64,000 nucleotides of DNA from Zhongshania aliphaticivorans (GTDB lineage: Bacteria > Pseudomonadota > Gammaproteobacteria > Pseudomonadales > Spongiibacteraceae), in NCBI RefSeq assembly GCF_001586255.1, contig NZ_CP014544.1, forward strand, positions 4,062,501-4,126,500, written 5' to 3'. Below, piece after piece: positions 55,406 to 63,551 of the stretch. The position numbers and the translations under genes are program-made. Under the pieces are notes generated by a model that made no database searches, had not been told where the DNA came from, and saw nothing but the letters and a program-made list of their open reading frames with translations. Each line of letters begins with the position of its first letter. The first letter of the stretch is position 1.

Positions 55406-57862
55406 GTGGTCCGATCCAATCCCGCCCGTCCTTTCTATACCCGACTCTTGATCAGCACCGGAATTAGCAGTATTGCCCTGCTCGCCGCCAGCCAAACCGT
55501 CGCCGCACCGGCGCTCGAAGAGGTATTGGTCACGGCCCAAAAACGCAGTGAAAGCGCCCAAGACATTCCCATTGCGGTCACCGGTGTGACTGCCGACATG
55601 CTCGACAAACTCGGTTTTGAAAATGCCAACGACGTGTCTGCGCAGGTTCCCAATATGCAGGTCAGCGGCCCCTATGGCGATGTGCAGCCGATATTTTCGA
55701 TTCGCGGCGTCAGCATGTCGGACTACAGCTCCAACCAAGCCAGCCCCATAGGCGTTTACGTAGACGAAGCCTATTTGGCGCCGGTTTACAGCCACGGCGC
55801 CAGCTTCTTCGATATTGAGCGGCTCGAGGTTTTGCGCGGCCCCCAGGGCACCCTCTACGGTAAAAACACCACGGGTGGCGCCATTAATATTATTACCCGC
55901 ACCCCCGATTTTGGCGGCGAAGCCAATAGCTTCATTAAAGCGGGCGCGGGCAGCTACGGCGCCACGTCTATCGAGGGCGGCACCGAGCGCGAGCTGATTC
56001 CCGATGTACTGGCGGCGCGTATCGCCGGTAGCATGAAGCGCGACGACGGCTATGTGAACGTTGTCGGCCAAGACACCAATGCCGCGCAAACCGACTTTAA
56101 AGGCCTGCGGCTAGGAATAAATTGGCTTATTAGCGATAAAATCGACGCCGTACTAAAAATTACTCAATCTAAGAACGACGCACTGAGCACCCCACCCCGC
56201 AATGAAGCCCGCACTGATTTACGCGGCAGCGGTTTGGAGGGCGACTCGAATGGTTTTATCGACTATATCGGCTACTCCCGTGGCAGTCGCAATCTGGATT
56301 TTCACGAGACGGAATCTAACGCGATAGGCGCACTCGTCACCACGAGCGACCTCGCCGTGCTGACCATGAATTACAGTAACGACAGCTATACCATTACCTC
56401 GGTCAGCTCCTATCTCGACGCCGACTACTATCAAATGGCTGACACCGACGGCAGCCCCAACGGCTTGCTAGAAATAAAGTGGTCATCCGACTCCTTAAGC
56501 TTTAGCCAAGACCTGCGCTTCACCTCAAACTTCGACGGTATGTTCAACATCATTGCTGGCGTGTATTACGGCAGTGAAGATTTATACATGCAGAATATTT
56601 ACGATATTTTTGACCAAGCGCCCGATTTGCGCGTTGGCTACGCCAAGCCCGACACCATTCCGATTTTTCCTTACTTAATCGACTTTGGCATGATCGATCA
56701 ACGCCTTGCCACCGAAAAAACCAGCGCGGCCGCGTACACCCAAATGCGCTTTGATTTTAGCGCCAATTTCGGCATGGACATTGGCCTGCGCTACACCCGC
56801 GACGAAAGTAAATTGAGCTATTTGAATATTTCTCGACTGGCCAATGATGGCACCCCCCGCGGCAGCTACACTCCTGGCAATACCACCGGCGTCGACAACG
56901 CGTGGATCACCCTGCCCATCACGGTATCTGATATTCAAAACCTGCTGGCCAACCCCGGTGATTTAGCCACCTATCAAAACACCGGCTACACCCACGGCGC
57001 TTACACCCTCGATTCTGCCCCAGAATTGAACGCCCCAGAAAAAGAGTTTACCGGCAAAATTGGTTTAGATTACCGCTTCAACGACGACTTCATGGTTTAC
57101 GGTAGCGCCAGTCGCGGTTATCGCGCCGGCAGTTACAATGGCGGCGTTTACTACCAACCGCGACCATTAGAAACCGCCTACGCCTCGCCAGAATATATCG
57201 ACGCATATGAAGTCGGCTTTAAAGCCGATATGGCCGAAGGCAGTATGCGCTTGAACGCGGCCGCCTTCTTGTACGACTACACCAATCAGCAGTTCATTAA
57301 CGTGGTGGGTATTTCCAACTTTTTGGAAAACGCCGGTGGCTCGCAGATTATGGGGCTAGAGGCGGAATTGTGGGCGCGCATTACTGAACGCCTCACCGTG
57401 CAATCGGCCATTGGTTTGCTCGACACCGAGTACACCGAGCTTACCCTCGCCAATACCGAAACCATTGCCGACCAAGAAGACCGGGTGGATCTGTCTGGCA
57501 ATGAATTAATCTCGGCGCCAAAACTTAACTTCAGCGTTTCCATTGATTACGACTTGCTGATTACGGAATACGGCTATTTAAGCGTGAATGGCAATGCCAA
57601 TTTTCAAGACGATCAATGGTATAGCGCCTATAACGATCAGTACGGCTACGACAATATTCGCCAAGACGCCTACTGGCTGTATAACGGCCGCCTGAGCTGG
57701 TATGCCAACGATGGCAGCTACAGCGTGTCGGTGTGGGGTAAAAACCTGCTAGAAGAAGAGTACGACAGCTACGCAATAAACCTGCAAGCGGGCTTTGGTT
57801 TCGACCAGTACCTCGCAGGCCAACCGCGAACCTACGGCATGGAAGTGCAAGTTAAATTCTAG
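55406..57862 (+). CDS. TonB-dependent outer-membrane receptor
   Basis: An 818-residue receptor. GTG at 55406 is chosen because GAGGAGAAATCT precedes it; the frame opens at 55364. Signal peptide (LLISTGISSIALLAASQTVAAPA), plug start LEEVLVTAQKRSESAQDIPIAVTG, IFSIRGVSMS, VEVLRGPQGTLYGKNTTGGAINI, and a barrel ending MEVQVKF. Receptors with this plug are common in marine degraders of sterols, hydrocarbons and aromatics. It is divergent from AraC and adjacent to the BVMO-GMC pair. A 14-bp perfect hairpin follows. Confidence 0.9.
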   Translation: MVRSNPARPFYTRLLISTGISSIALLAASQTVAAPALEEVLVTAQKRSESAQDIPIAVTGVTADMLDKLGFENANDVSAQVPNMQVSGPYGDVQPIFSIRGVSMSDYSSNQASPIGVYVDEAYLAPVYSHGASFFDIERLEVLRGPQGTLYGKNTTGGAINIITRTPDFGGEANSFIKAGAGSYGATSIEGGTERELIPDVLAARIAGSMKRDDGYVNVVGQDTNAAQTDFKGLRLGINWLISDKIDAVLKITQSKNDALSTPPRNEARTDLRGSGLEGDSNGFIDYIGYSRGSRNLDFHETESNAIGALVTTSDLAVLTMNYSNDSYTITSVSSYLDADYYQMADTDGSPNGLLEIKWSSDSLSFSQDLRFTSNFDGMFNIIAGVYYGSEDLYMQNIYDIFDQAPDLRVGYAKPDTIPIFPYLIDFGMIDQRLATEKTSAAAYTQMRFDFSANFGMDIGLRYTRDESKLSYLNISRLANDGTPRGSYTPGNTTGVDNAWITLPITVSDIQNLLANPGDLATYQNTGYTHGAYTLDSAPELNAPEKEFTGKIGLDYRFNDDFMVYGSASRGYRAGSYNGGVYYQPRPLETAYASPEYIDAYEVGFKADMAEGSMRLNAAAFLYDYTNQQFINVVGISNFLENAGGSQIMGLEAELWARITERLTVQSAIGLLDTEYTELTLANTETIADQEDRVDLSGNELISAPKLNFSVSIDYDLLITEYGYLSVNGNANFQDDQWYSAYNDQYGYDNIRQDAYWLYNGRLSWYANDGSYSVSVWGKNLLEEEYDSYAINLQAGFGFDQYLAGQPRTYGMEVQVKF

Positions 57863-57871
57863 CCCTGCCAA

Positions 57872-57911
57872 GCGCCCGCTAATAAGGCCCCACGGCTTTA
57901 TTAGCGGGCGC
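57872..57911 (+). terminator. Strong hairpin after the TonB receptor gene
   Basis: A perfect 14-bp stem GCGCCCGCTAATAA / TTATTAGCGGGCGC (57872-57885 and 57898-57911) lies ten bases after the stop. No T-run follows, so it may be a terminator or an mRNA 3'-end stabiliser. Confidence 0.65.
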
Positions 57912-58093
57912 GAGATTCCCCAGCCAAAAATACGCTTCACCCCCATCCCAATATCAAACAATTCCCTCATGTAGTATTTCCTTATTACCCCCGCAATTGG
58001 CCGCTGTGATCCAATGAATTTTCAAAATGCTTTACTGATTGAGCCAGCCTCATTCAGCAATGAGGCTAATTCCAACACTAAGAGGGTTTACAC

Positions 58094-58651
58094 ATGGCTA
58101 AAGTTTTAATCATTACCGGTGATTTTGTTGAAGACTACGAGAACATGGTTCCCTTTCAGGCGCTAATAGCCATGGGCCACGAAGTGGATGCGGTTTGCCC
58201 TGATAAAAAAGTGGGCGACAGTATTGCAACGTCTATTCATGACTTTGAAGGCGATCAAACCTATACCGAAAAACGCGGCCATAACTTTGTGCTTAACGCG
58301 TCTTTTGACGACATCAACCCCGAAGATTACCAGGGCTTGTATCTGCCTGGTGGCCGCGCGCCAGAATACTTGCGCCTAAATGCAAAAGTGATTGAGATCA
58401 TTCGTCACTTTGCTGCAAACAATAAGCCGATTGCCTCTGTTTGCCATGGCCCACAGTTACTCAGCGCCGCAGGTGTAATTGAAGGTAAAAAAATATCAGC
58501 CTACCCAGCCTGCCAACCCGAAATGCTCATGGCGGGTGCGCTGTGGGTGGAACTACCCATGGATGGCGCCATCACCGACGGCAACCTAGTCACTGCGCCA
58601 GCTTGGCCTGCGCATCCTGCCATGTTGAAACAATTTGTGGCATTGTTATAA
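58094..58651 (+). CDS. DJ-1/PfpI-family protein
   Basis: A 185-residue protein of the class I glutamine-amidotransferase-like fold. [34 protein letters not shown], the [12 protein letters not shown] oxyanion region and the nucleophile elbow [14 protein letters not shown] with a conserved Cys-His. Members act as chaperones, deglycases or proteases. AGAGGG lies before the ATG. It precedes the ribbon-helix-helix and lactate dehydrogenase genes in the same direction. Confidence 0.88.
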   Translation: MAKVLIITGDFVEDYENMVPFQALIAMGHEVDAVCPDKKVGDSIATSIHDFEGDQTYTEKRGHNFVLNASFDDINPEDYQGLYLPGGRAPEYLRLNAKVIEIIRHFAANNKPIASVCHGPQLLSAAGVIEGKKISAYPACQPEMLMAGALWVELPMDGAITDGNLVTAPAWPAHPAMLKQFVALL

Positions 58652-58678
58652 AACTTAATTAGCATCGAGGGCCTATTT

Positions 58679-59077
58679 ATGTGTCAGCTATTTATCAATG
58701 CCGATAGCAAACTATGGAGCTATCGCACCAAGTCGCTGCGTATTGATGGTGTGGTTACCTCTATTCGCTTAGAAGAGTTCTTTTGGGACACCCTAGAAGA
58801 AATATCATTTCGCGACCAAATGACGGTTAACCAAATGATCACCAAGCTCTACCTAGAGTCCCTCGATGCTGATCACGATATTAGTAACTTCACCTCGTTT
58901 TTACGAGTGTGCTGTTCGCGCTACTTATCACTGATCGCCGATGGCAAGCTCACCAGAGAAGACGAGCTGCCCCTCGGCGAGGTGAATGCGCAAAATATAT
59001 TAGAGCAAGAGCAATTGCGCAGCCGTCAGCGTAAAGCGCTGTTCAGTTCACCTAATTATAAGCCTTCCATTAATTAG
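58679..59077 (+). CDS. Ribbon-helix-helix domain protein
   Basis: A 132-residue protein with an RHH_4-like domain: YRTKSLRIDGVVTSIRLEEFFWDTLEEISFRDQMTVNQMITKLYLE, followed by SFLRVCCSRYLSL. A basic, Gln-rich tail follows. Such proteins bind DNA as dimers or serve as partner regulators. It lies 27 bp after the DJ-1 gene and 22 bp before dld, suggesting one operon; a role in control of lactate or stress genes is inferred. Confidence 0.75.
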   Translation: MCQLFINADSKLWSYRTKSLRIDGVVTSIRLEEFFWDTLEEISFRDQMTVNQMITKLYLESLDADHDISNFTSFLRVCCSRYLSLIADGKLTREDELPLGEVNAQNILEQEQLRSRQRKALFSSPNYKPSIN

Positions 59078-59099
59078 TCAAAATTAGGTTTGATAAATA

Positions 59100-60791
59100 A
59101 TGTCACGTTCGCCGCTCATTACGTGCTTTAAAAAAATTGTTGGCTCACGCCATGTACTGACCAGCGAACGTGCCACCGCCCCTTTTCGCACTGGCTTTCG
59201 TGAGGGGCAAGGCCCCGCCCTTGCCGTTGTCAAACCGGCGACGCTGTGGCAGCAATGGCAGATACTCGACGCCTGCGTAAAAGCCAATGTCATTGTTATC
59301 ATGCAAGCCGCCAATACCGGCTTAACCGGCGGCTCAACGCCAAGCCAAGGTTGCGACCGCGACACGGTAATCATCAACACCTCGCGCATTAATGACATAC
59401 ATGTTTTAGATCAACAGCAGCAGATTCTGGCCTTTCCTGGCGCCAGTTTATTTTCATTAGAAAAGACCCTAGCACCCTATGGTCGCGTACCCCATTCCGT
59501 AATTGGCTCCTCGTGTATTGGCGCGTCAATCGTTGGCGGCATTTGCAATAACTCTGGCGGCGCACTGGTCGAACGCGGCCCCGCTTACACCGAGCTCGCG
59601 CTCTATGCGCAGGTCAACGACGATGGCACCCTCAGCTTAATTAATGAACTCGATATTGAACTGGGCAATACACCCGAAGAAATCCTGACAAACTTACAGA
59701 ACAAAAATTATTCATTAGAGGATATCAAAACCACCAATAAGCTGGCCTCTGACCGTGATTATGCGAATTGGGTGCGTGAGACAACACGCGACACCCCCGC
59801 GCGGTTTAATGCCGACCCCAGACGCTTACACAAAGCCAGTGGCTGCGCTGGCAAGCTGGCTGTTTTCGCGGTGCGGGTAGATACCTTTGTAAAAAATGAA
59901 AAAGAACACACCTTTTATTTAGGCAGCAACTCCACCCAAGCCCTGCAGCTCCTACGAAAAGACTTGCTTGAAAAAACCGCCAGCCTACCGATTTATGCGG
60001 AGTACTTGCACCGAGATATCTTTACCCTCGCCGATGACTACGGCCGAGACACTGTGCTATTAATTAAATACCTAGGCACAAACTGGCTGCCTAAATTCTT
60101 AAATATTAAGCGCCAGCTAGATTCCGTTTGCAGAAGCATACCTTTTTTAAGCCCGGGTTTTATCGACAAAATGGTTTACCGGCTGGCCAAGCTATTCCCG
60201 AGCCAAACACCTAAAGTATTGCACCAGTGGAATAATAGGTACGAACATCAATTAATTCTTAGCGTAAAAGATGCCGAAAAAGCAGAGACAGAATTATTAT
60301 TAGAAAATATGAAACAACAACACGATGTGGATTATTTTCTTTGCAGTGAGGCCGAGGCAAAATCGGCTTACTTATTGCGCTTTGCCGCCGCAGGGGCTGC
60401 TGTGCAATATGCCGCCATACACCATAACCGCGTAGAACCCATCGTCGCCCTAGATATTGCCTTAAAGCGCAACGACACAGACTGGTTCGAAACCCTACCC
60501 GACGAGCTTAACCGCAAGCTGCTGAATAAATTTTATTACGGCCACTTTCTATGCCACGTCTTTCATCAAGACTATTTGGTGCGCAAAGGTGAAGACGTAC
60601 AAGCTGTAAAAGAAGCCTTGCTAGCGCTGCTGGAGAAACGCGGGGCCGAATACCCCGCCGAGCACAATGTTGGGCATCACTATCACGCCAAGCCTGCATT
60701 GGCGAATAACTATAAAACCTTAGACCCAACAAACACCCTGAACGCCGGGATTGGCGGCATGTCTAAAAAATTAAACTATGACGAGTCTTAG
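59100..60791 (+). CDS. dld: Quinone-dependent D-lactate dehydrogenase
   Basis: A 563-residue peripheral-membrane FAD enzyme of the Dld type. The FAD-binding PCMH domain starts ALAVVKPATLWQQWQILDACVKANVIVIMQAANTGLTGGSTP. IGSSCIGASIVGGICNNSGGALVERGPAYTE follows, then the membrane-binding domain (about 290-500) and AEYPAEHNVGHHYHAKPAL with catalytic His residues. It oxidises D-lactate to pyruvate and reduces quinone. AGG lies before the ATG. It ends the DJ-1-RHH-dld run. Confidence 0.95.
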   Translation: MSRSPLITCFKKIVGSRHVLTSERATAPFRTGFREGQGPALAVVKPATLWQQWQILDACVKANVIVIMQAANTGLTGGSTPSQGCDRDTVIINTSRINDIHVLDQQQQILAFPGASLFSLEKTLAPYGRVPHSVIGSSCIGASIVGGICNNSGGALVERGPAYTELALYAQVNDDGTLSLINELDIELGNTPEEILTNLQNKNYSLEDIKTTNKLASDRDYANWVRETTRDTPARFNADPRRLHKASGCAGKLAVFAVRVDTFVKNEKEHTFYLGSNSTQALQLLRKDLLEKTASLPIYAEYLHRDIFTLADDYGRDTVLLIKYLGTNWLPKFLNIKRQLDSVCRSIPFLSPGFIDKMVYRLAKLFPSQTPKVLHQWNNRYEHQLILSVKDAEKAETELLLENMKQQHDVDYFLCSEAEAKSAYLLRFAAAGAAVQYAAIHHNRVEPIVALDIALKRNDTDWFETLPDELNRKLLNKFYYGHFLCHVFHQDYLVRKGEDVQAVKEALLALLEKRGAEYPAEHNVGHHYHAKPALANNYKTLDPTNTLNAGIGGMSKKLNYDES

Positions 60792-60846
60792 ATCTTAGAT
60801 GACGAAAGCCTTTGATGACGAACACTCACAAAACCACACTGTGGTC

Positions 60847-61131
60847 CTATTGCTTCATACTCGCTTTATTACCCGCCAAAAATCCAGAATCAGACATAGC
60901 GGGCATTGCACAATGAATTGCGTTTTCTAGCAAACTTGCACGCTGAAAATCGGCGGTTAAATACACCATCACACTACAATGCAATTCACTCGATTCATGA
61001 CGATAAACCGCCAACATAGTGGACGGCCTACCTTCTTCCTCATAAACCCGGGCAAGACGAGACTCAAGATCAGCGAGCATGCCCGTTGCGAGCATGGCAT
61101 CACCTAAGTTTACTTTTAGCCATGTATTCAT
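60847..61131 (-). CDS. Hypothetical protein next to the GST gene
   Basis: A 94-residue protein without recognisable domain. It has an N-terminal helix (GDAMLATGMLADLESRLARVYEEEGRPSTM), one strand (HCSVMVYLTADFQRA) and cysteines at HCSV and HCAM. It lies 23 bp downstream of the GST-family gene on the same strand, so it is probably in the same transcript. Composition is protein-like, and the reading frame spans the whole gap, which supports a real gene. Confidence 0.55.
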   Translation of the reverse strand: MNTWLKVNLGDAMLATGMLADLESRLARVYEEEGRPSTMLAVYRHESSELHCSVMVYLTADFQRASLLENAIHCAMPAMSDSGFLAGNKASMKQ

Positions 61132-61154
61132 TGCTTGTTATGAGCCGCTGTTAA

Positions 61155-62078
61155 TCATCCCGCCGCGAGGGAATAACCGGCGCGGGGAAAGTGAACATGC
61201 AGTGTTCCAAATTGCTTACTCTCCCGAGCGACAATAATTCGATTCTCAGTTACCGCCGCTAGCGTTCCGCTGACGGGCACCACGCCGTAGTCCAGTGGCG
61301 CAACCTGAACCACTTGGCCAATTTGCAGCGAACCATGCTCAGTACTGGTCGGCAGTGCCCGAGGTTCCGCTGATCTCGCCGCCTCAAAGGCCTCCGCCTG
61401 TGTTATCTCCTTGCGTTGGCCGTGCCCAAACTCTTCGATCGCCTTATACCAGCGCAGAACGTTTGCACCCGCTGCCAAGGGCTTGCGATTACAACTCACA
61501 TGAAGCCAAAGCGGGTGAAAGCATGCAAAATCGGCGACCGATGGCGCATCACCGCCGACCCAGGGATATTCCGCTAGCCTAGCCTCCAAGGCATCGAGAA
61601 AAGACTGCAGAACACCCGCCGCCTTGGCCGCCGCTGGCGGCCGGCTTGTGCCACCGCGTAACAAGCTAGACCGGTCCTTGGCAAAACGGTAGGTGCCGAT
61701 GGGGCCGAAGCTTCTGAGCATAGTGCCCAGCAGGCGCAGCTGCGGCACCGCAGCGACCGCCGCAAAAAAAGCCTTCTCTTCCGCCTGTTTCATCAAGGCC
61801 AAGGCATCGCCTTCGACTGTTGCGGGATCAAGCGCTGCGCAGCCCGTTACAGTCGCCACTTCCTGAGCAATCAGTGCGGTGTCACAGAAAATGTCGGCGC
61901 CAATCTGGGCTACCGGAATTCGGCGGTAGCCACCCGTTAAAGGATCGACATTCGGCCGGGGCGGATAAACCGGTGACAGCAGGGAATGCCAGCGCGTATT
62001 AGTAAAACCGAACATCAGCCGAATTTTTTCCGCGTAAGGCGAGTTCTCATAGTGATGCAGAATAATTGAATCGTTCAT
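61155..62078 (-). CDS. Glutathione S-transferase-family protein
   Basis: A 307-residue protein. Thioredoxin-like N-domain (HHYENSPYAEKIRLMFGFTNTRWHSLLSP, then RRIPVAQIGADIFCDTALIAQE with the SNAIL/TRAIL-like Asp-Thr) and an all-helical C-domain (EYPWVGGDAPSVADFACFHPLW). A 70-residue C-terminal extension (SLQIGQVVQVAPLDYGVVPVSG) is unusual for the family. It is expected to bind glutathione in the cytosol; substrate unknown. The longer frame starts at a TTG at 62090; the ATG at 62078 is preferred. Confidence 0.82.
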   Translation of the reverse strand: MNDSIILHHYENSPYAEKIRLMFGFTNTRWHSLLSPVYPPRPNVDPLTGGYRRIPVAQIGADIFCDTALIAQEVATVTGCAALDPATVEGDALALMKQAEEKAFFAAVAAVPQLRLLGTMLRSFGPIGTYRFAKDRSSLLRGGTSRPPAAAKAAGVLQSFLDALEARLAEYPWVGGDAPSVADFACFHPLWLHVSCNRKPLAAGANVLRWYKAIEEFGHGQRKEITQAEAFEAARSAEPRALPTSTEHGSLQIGQVVQVAPLDYGVVPVSGTLAAVTENRIIVARESKQFGTLHVHFPRAGYSLAAG

Positions 62079-62123
62079 TGTTTCGCTCAATTGCTTAATG
62101 AAAAAACAGCTACTCGCGAGTTA

Positions 62124-63212
62124 TTAACCCGGCGGATTTTGGTATCTGTTATGCGGCATAACGAATTTTCTCGTGCTTAAAATATTTGCGGACACGATGT
62201 GGCTTCCGTTGCAGCATACGCATGTGCTTCGATACCTTCTGTTTGAGTTGCTCTTTATTGCGTGCGGGCTGCCCACTATGCACACCACCCTTGAGGTCAC
62301 AATTCAAATACTCGTCAGGATTTAGTTCTGGCGAATAAGCTGGCAGATAAAATACCTGAATCATTTTTTTGTGCGCCTCTAACCATTCTTTTACCGGCTT
62401 GGCATGATGCACCCGCAGATTATCCAGAATCAAAAACACTTTGCGCTTCGCATCTTTGAGCAATCGCATCATGAAATCAATCAGTCTATCCGCATTCATG
62501 TTGCCTTCAAATATCTGGTATCTTACTTTGCCCTGATTGGTCACTGCTGAAATCATGTTGCACGATTCACGCTTGGCATTTAGACGAATCACTGGGGTCT
62601 TTCCTTTGGGCGCATAGCCCCGCTCATGCTGGCAGTCGTTACGCAGACCAGTCTCATCGCCCCAGTAAATCTCGGCATTTTGCTGCTTCGCTTGCACTTT
62701 TATCGCCGGATATTCTTCCTCTAGCCATGCTTTCACTTCCGGCGCGCGTTGTTCATACGCACGCTTTTGTGGCTTCTGCGGTGTCATGCCCCAGCGCTTT
62801 AGGTAATCGCCAACGGTGCGTACGGGTAGCGCCAGCCCATAGCAATTAAGGATCAGTTCGCGAACCGATTCCCGCGTCCACAACGCATAGGGCATTTTTA
62901 ATTGATCCGGCGTTTTGTCGATCAGCACCGATTCAATATGCTGTTCCTGTTCAGCCGTTAACCGCCGCCCACTACCGGCTTTTCGCCCCGGCTTATCGTA
63001 TCCTAGTTGATTCTTGTCGCGCTTTAACCAACGACCAATCGTATCCGCGTGAATGCCCACTATTTCGCCAATCTCGGCTCTCGTCATTCCGCGTTTCCGA
63101 AGTCGATGCGCCTGTCGACGTTTTTCTTCAAGAACTTCTAAGGATAATTTTCTTGCATCAATTTTTTCGTCCATTCGCGCATTATATCAGATACTTTTGA
63201 TCGCCGGGTTAA
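62124..63212 (-). mobile_element. IS630-family insertion sequence (about 1089 bp)
   Basis: Terminal inverted repeats TTAACCCGGCG (left, 62124) and CGCCGGGTTAA (right, ending 63212) extend with interruptions to the shared GTATCTG / CAGATAC. TA dinucleotides at 62122-62123 and 63213-63214 are the TA target duplication characteristic of IS630/Tc1-type elements. The transposase reads on the reverse strand. The right end falls in the stop codon of the small gene at 63209-63433. Confidence 0.9.
62149..63174 (-). CDS. IS630-family transposase
   Basis: A 341-residue protein. N-terminal helix-turn-helix (LRKRGMTRAEIGEIVGIHADTIGRWLKRDK), a winged-helix segment (YALWTRESVRELILNCYGL) and the DDE_3 catalytic domain: Asp in IYWGDETGLRN, Asp in LILDNLRVHHAKPV and Glu in PAYSPELNPDEYL. 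The frame is complete, so it is probably functional. Confidence 0.95.
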   Translation of the reverse strand: MDEKIDARKLSLEVLEEKRRQAHRLRKRGMTRAEIGEIVGIHADTIGRWLKRDKNQLGYDKPGRKAGSGRRLTAEQEQHIESVLIDKTPDQLKMPYALWTRESVRELILNCYGLALPVRTVGDYLKRWGMTPQKPQKRAYEQRAPEVKAWLEEEYPAIKVQAKQQNAEIYWGDETGLRNDCQHERGYAPKGKTPVIRLNAKRESCNMISAVTNQGKVRYQIFEGNMNADRLIDFMMRLLKDAKRKVFLILDNLRVHHAKPVKEWLEAHKKMIQVFYLPAYSPELNPDEYLNCDLKGGVHSGQPARNKEQLKQKVSKHMRMLQRKPHRVRKYFKHEKIRYAA

Positions 63213-63433
63213 TAGTAAGTAGAGTTAGGCGTATTCTCAGGGTTTATTTCGCCATAAACCTCATCAGGGTCTACATCATTAATCAGTAAAATTTCTCTCA
63301 CTGTTTCAACATGATCTAATACCTTTTGGAAGCCATCACTATACTCATATTTAGTGACTTCAATGGCTTTTGGCATATAGGTAAACGCGATTTTTAATGC
63401 GTTTAAAGCAGAGGGGCTTAGTTTTTCAGTCAT
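63209..63433 (-). CDS. Small hypothetical protein, 3' end altered by IS630 insertion
   Basis: A 74-residue protein (from ATG 63433; an ATG at 63448 is possible). It is a helical acidic protein (ALNALKIAFTYMPKAIEVTKYEYSDGFQKVLDHVETVREILL, then DVDPDEVYGEI) without known family. Before the insertion the frame would have ended TAC-TAA. The IS enters at the TA of that stop, so the gene now ends TAC-TAT-TAA, one Tyr longer, still with a stop. It lies directly after an attC-like site, as a cassette ORF would. Confidence 0.6.
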   Translation of the reverse strand: MTEKLSPSALNALKIAFTYMPKAIEVTKYEYSDGFQKVLDHVETVREILLINDVDPDEVYGEINPENTPNSTYY

Positions 63434-63439
63434 TATAAT

Positions 63440-63538
63440 GCTCAACATCTAATTTTTGGTATTCATAGCGTCTTGCTCTGCGGAAAATTGGGGGGCGTAG
63501 CGCAAAAATTTGTCCCGCAGCAGCGCTTTGTTATGAGC
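63440..63538 (-). other. Integron attC-like recombination site
   Basis: On the reverse strand, between the DUF2326 gene and the small gene, a 99-base imperfect palindrome runs from GCTCATAACA to TGTTGAGC. The terminal GTTGAGC fits the R' consensus GTTRRRY. Inner segments AGCG...CTGCGG and CCGCAG...CGCT pair, leaving a central loop. An ORF starts seven bases after R', as in cassettes. No integrase gene or second attC is in the window, so the call is tentative. Confidence 0.45.
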
Positions 63539-63551
63539 TTTCCCATGGCGG

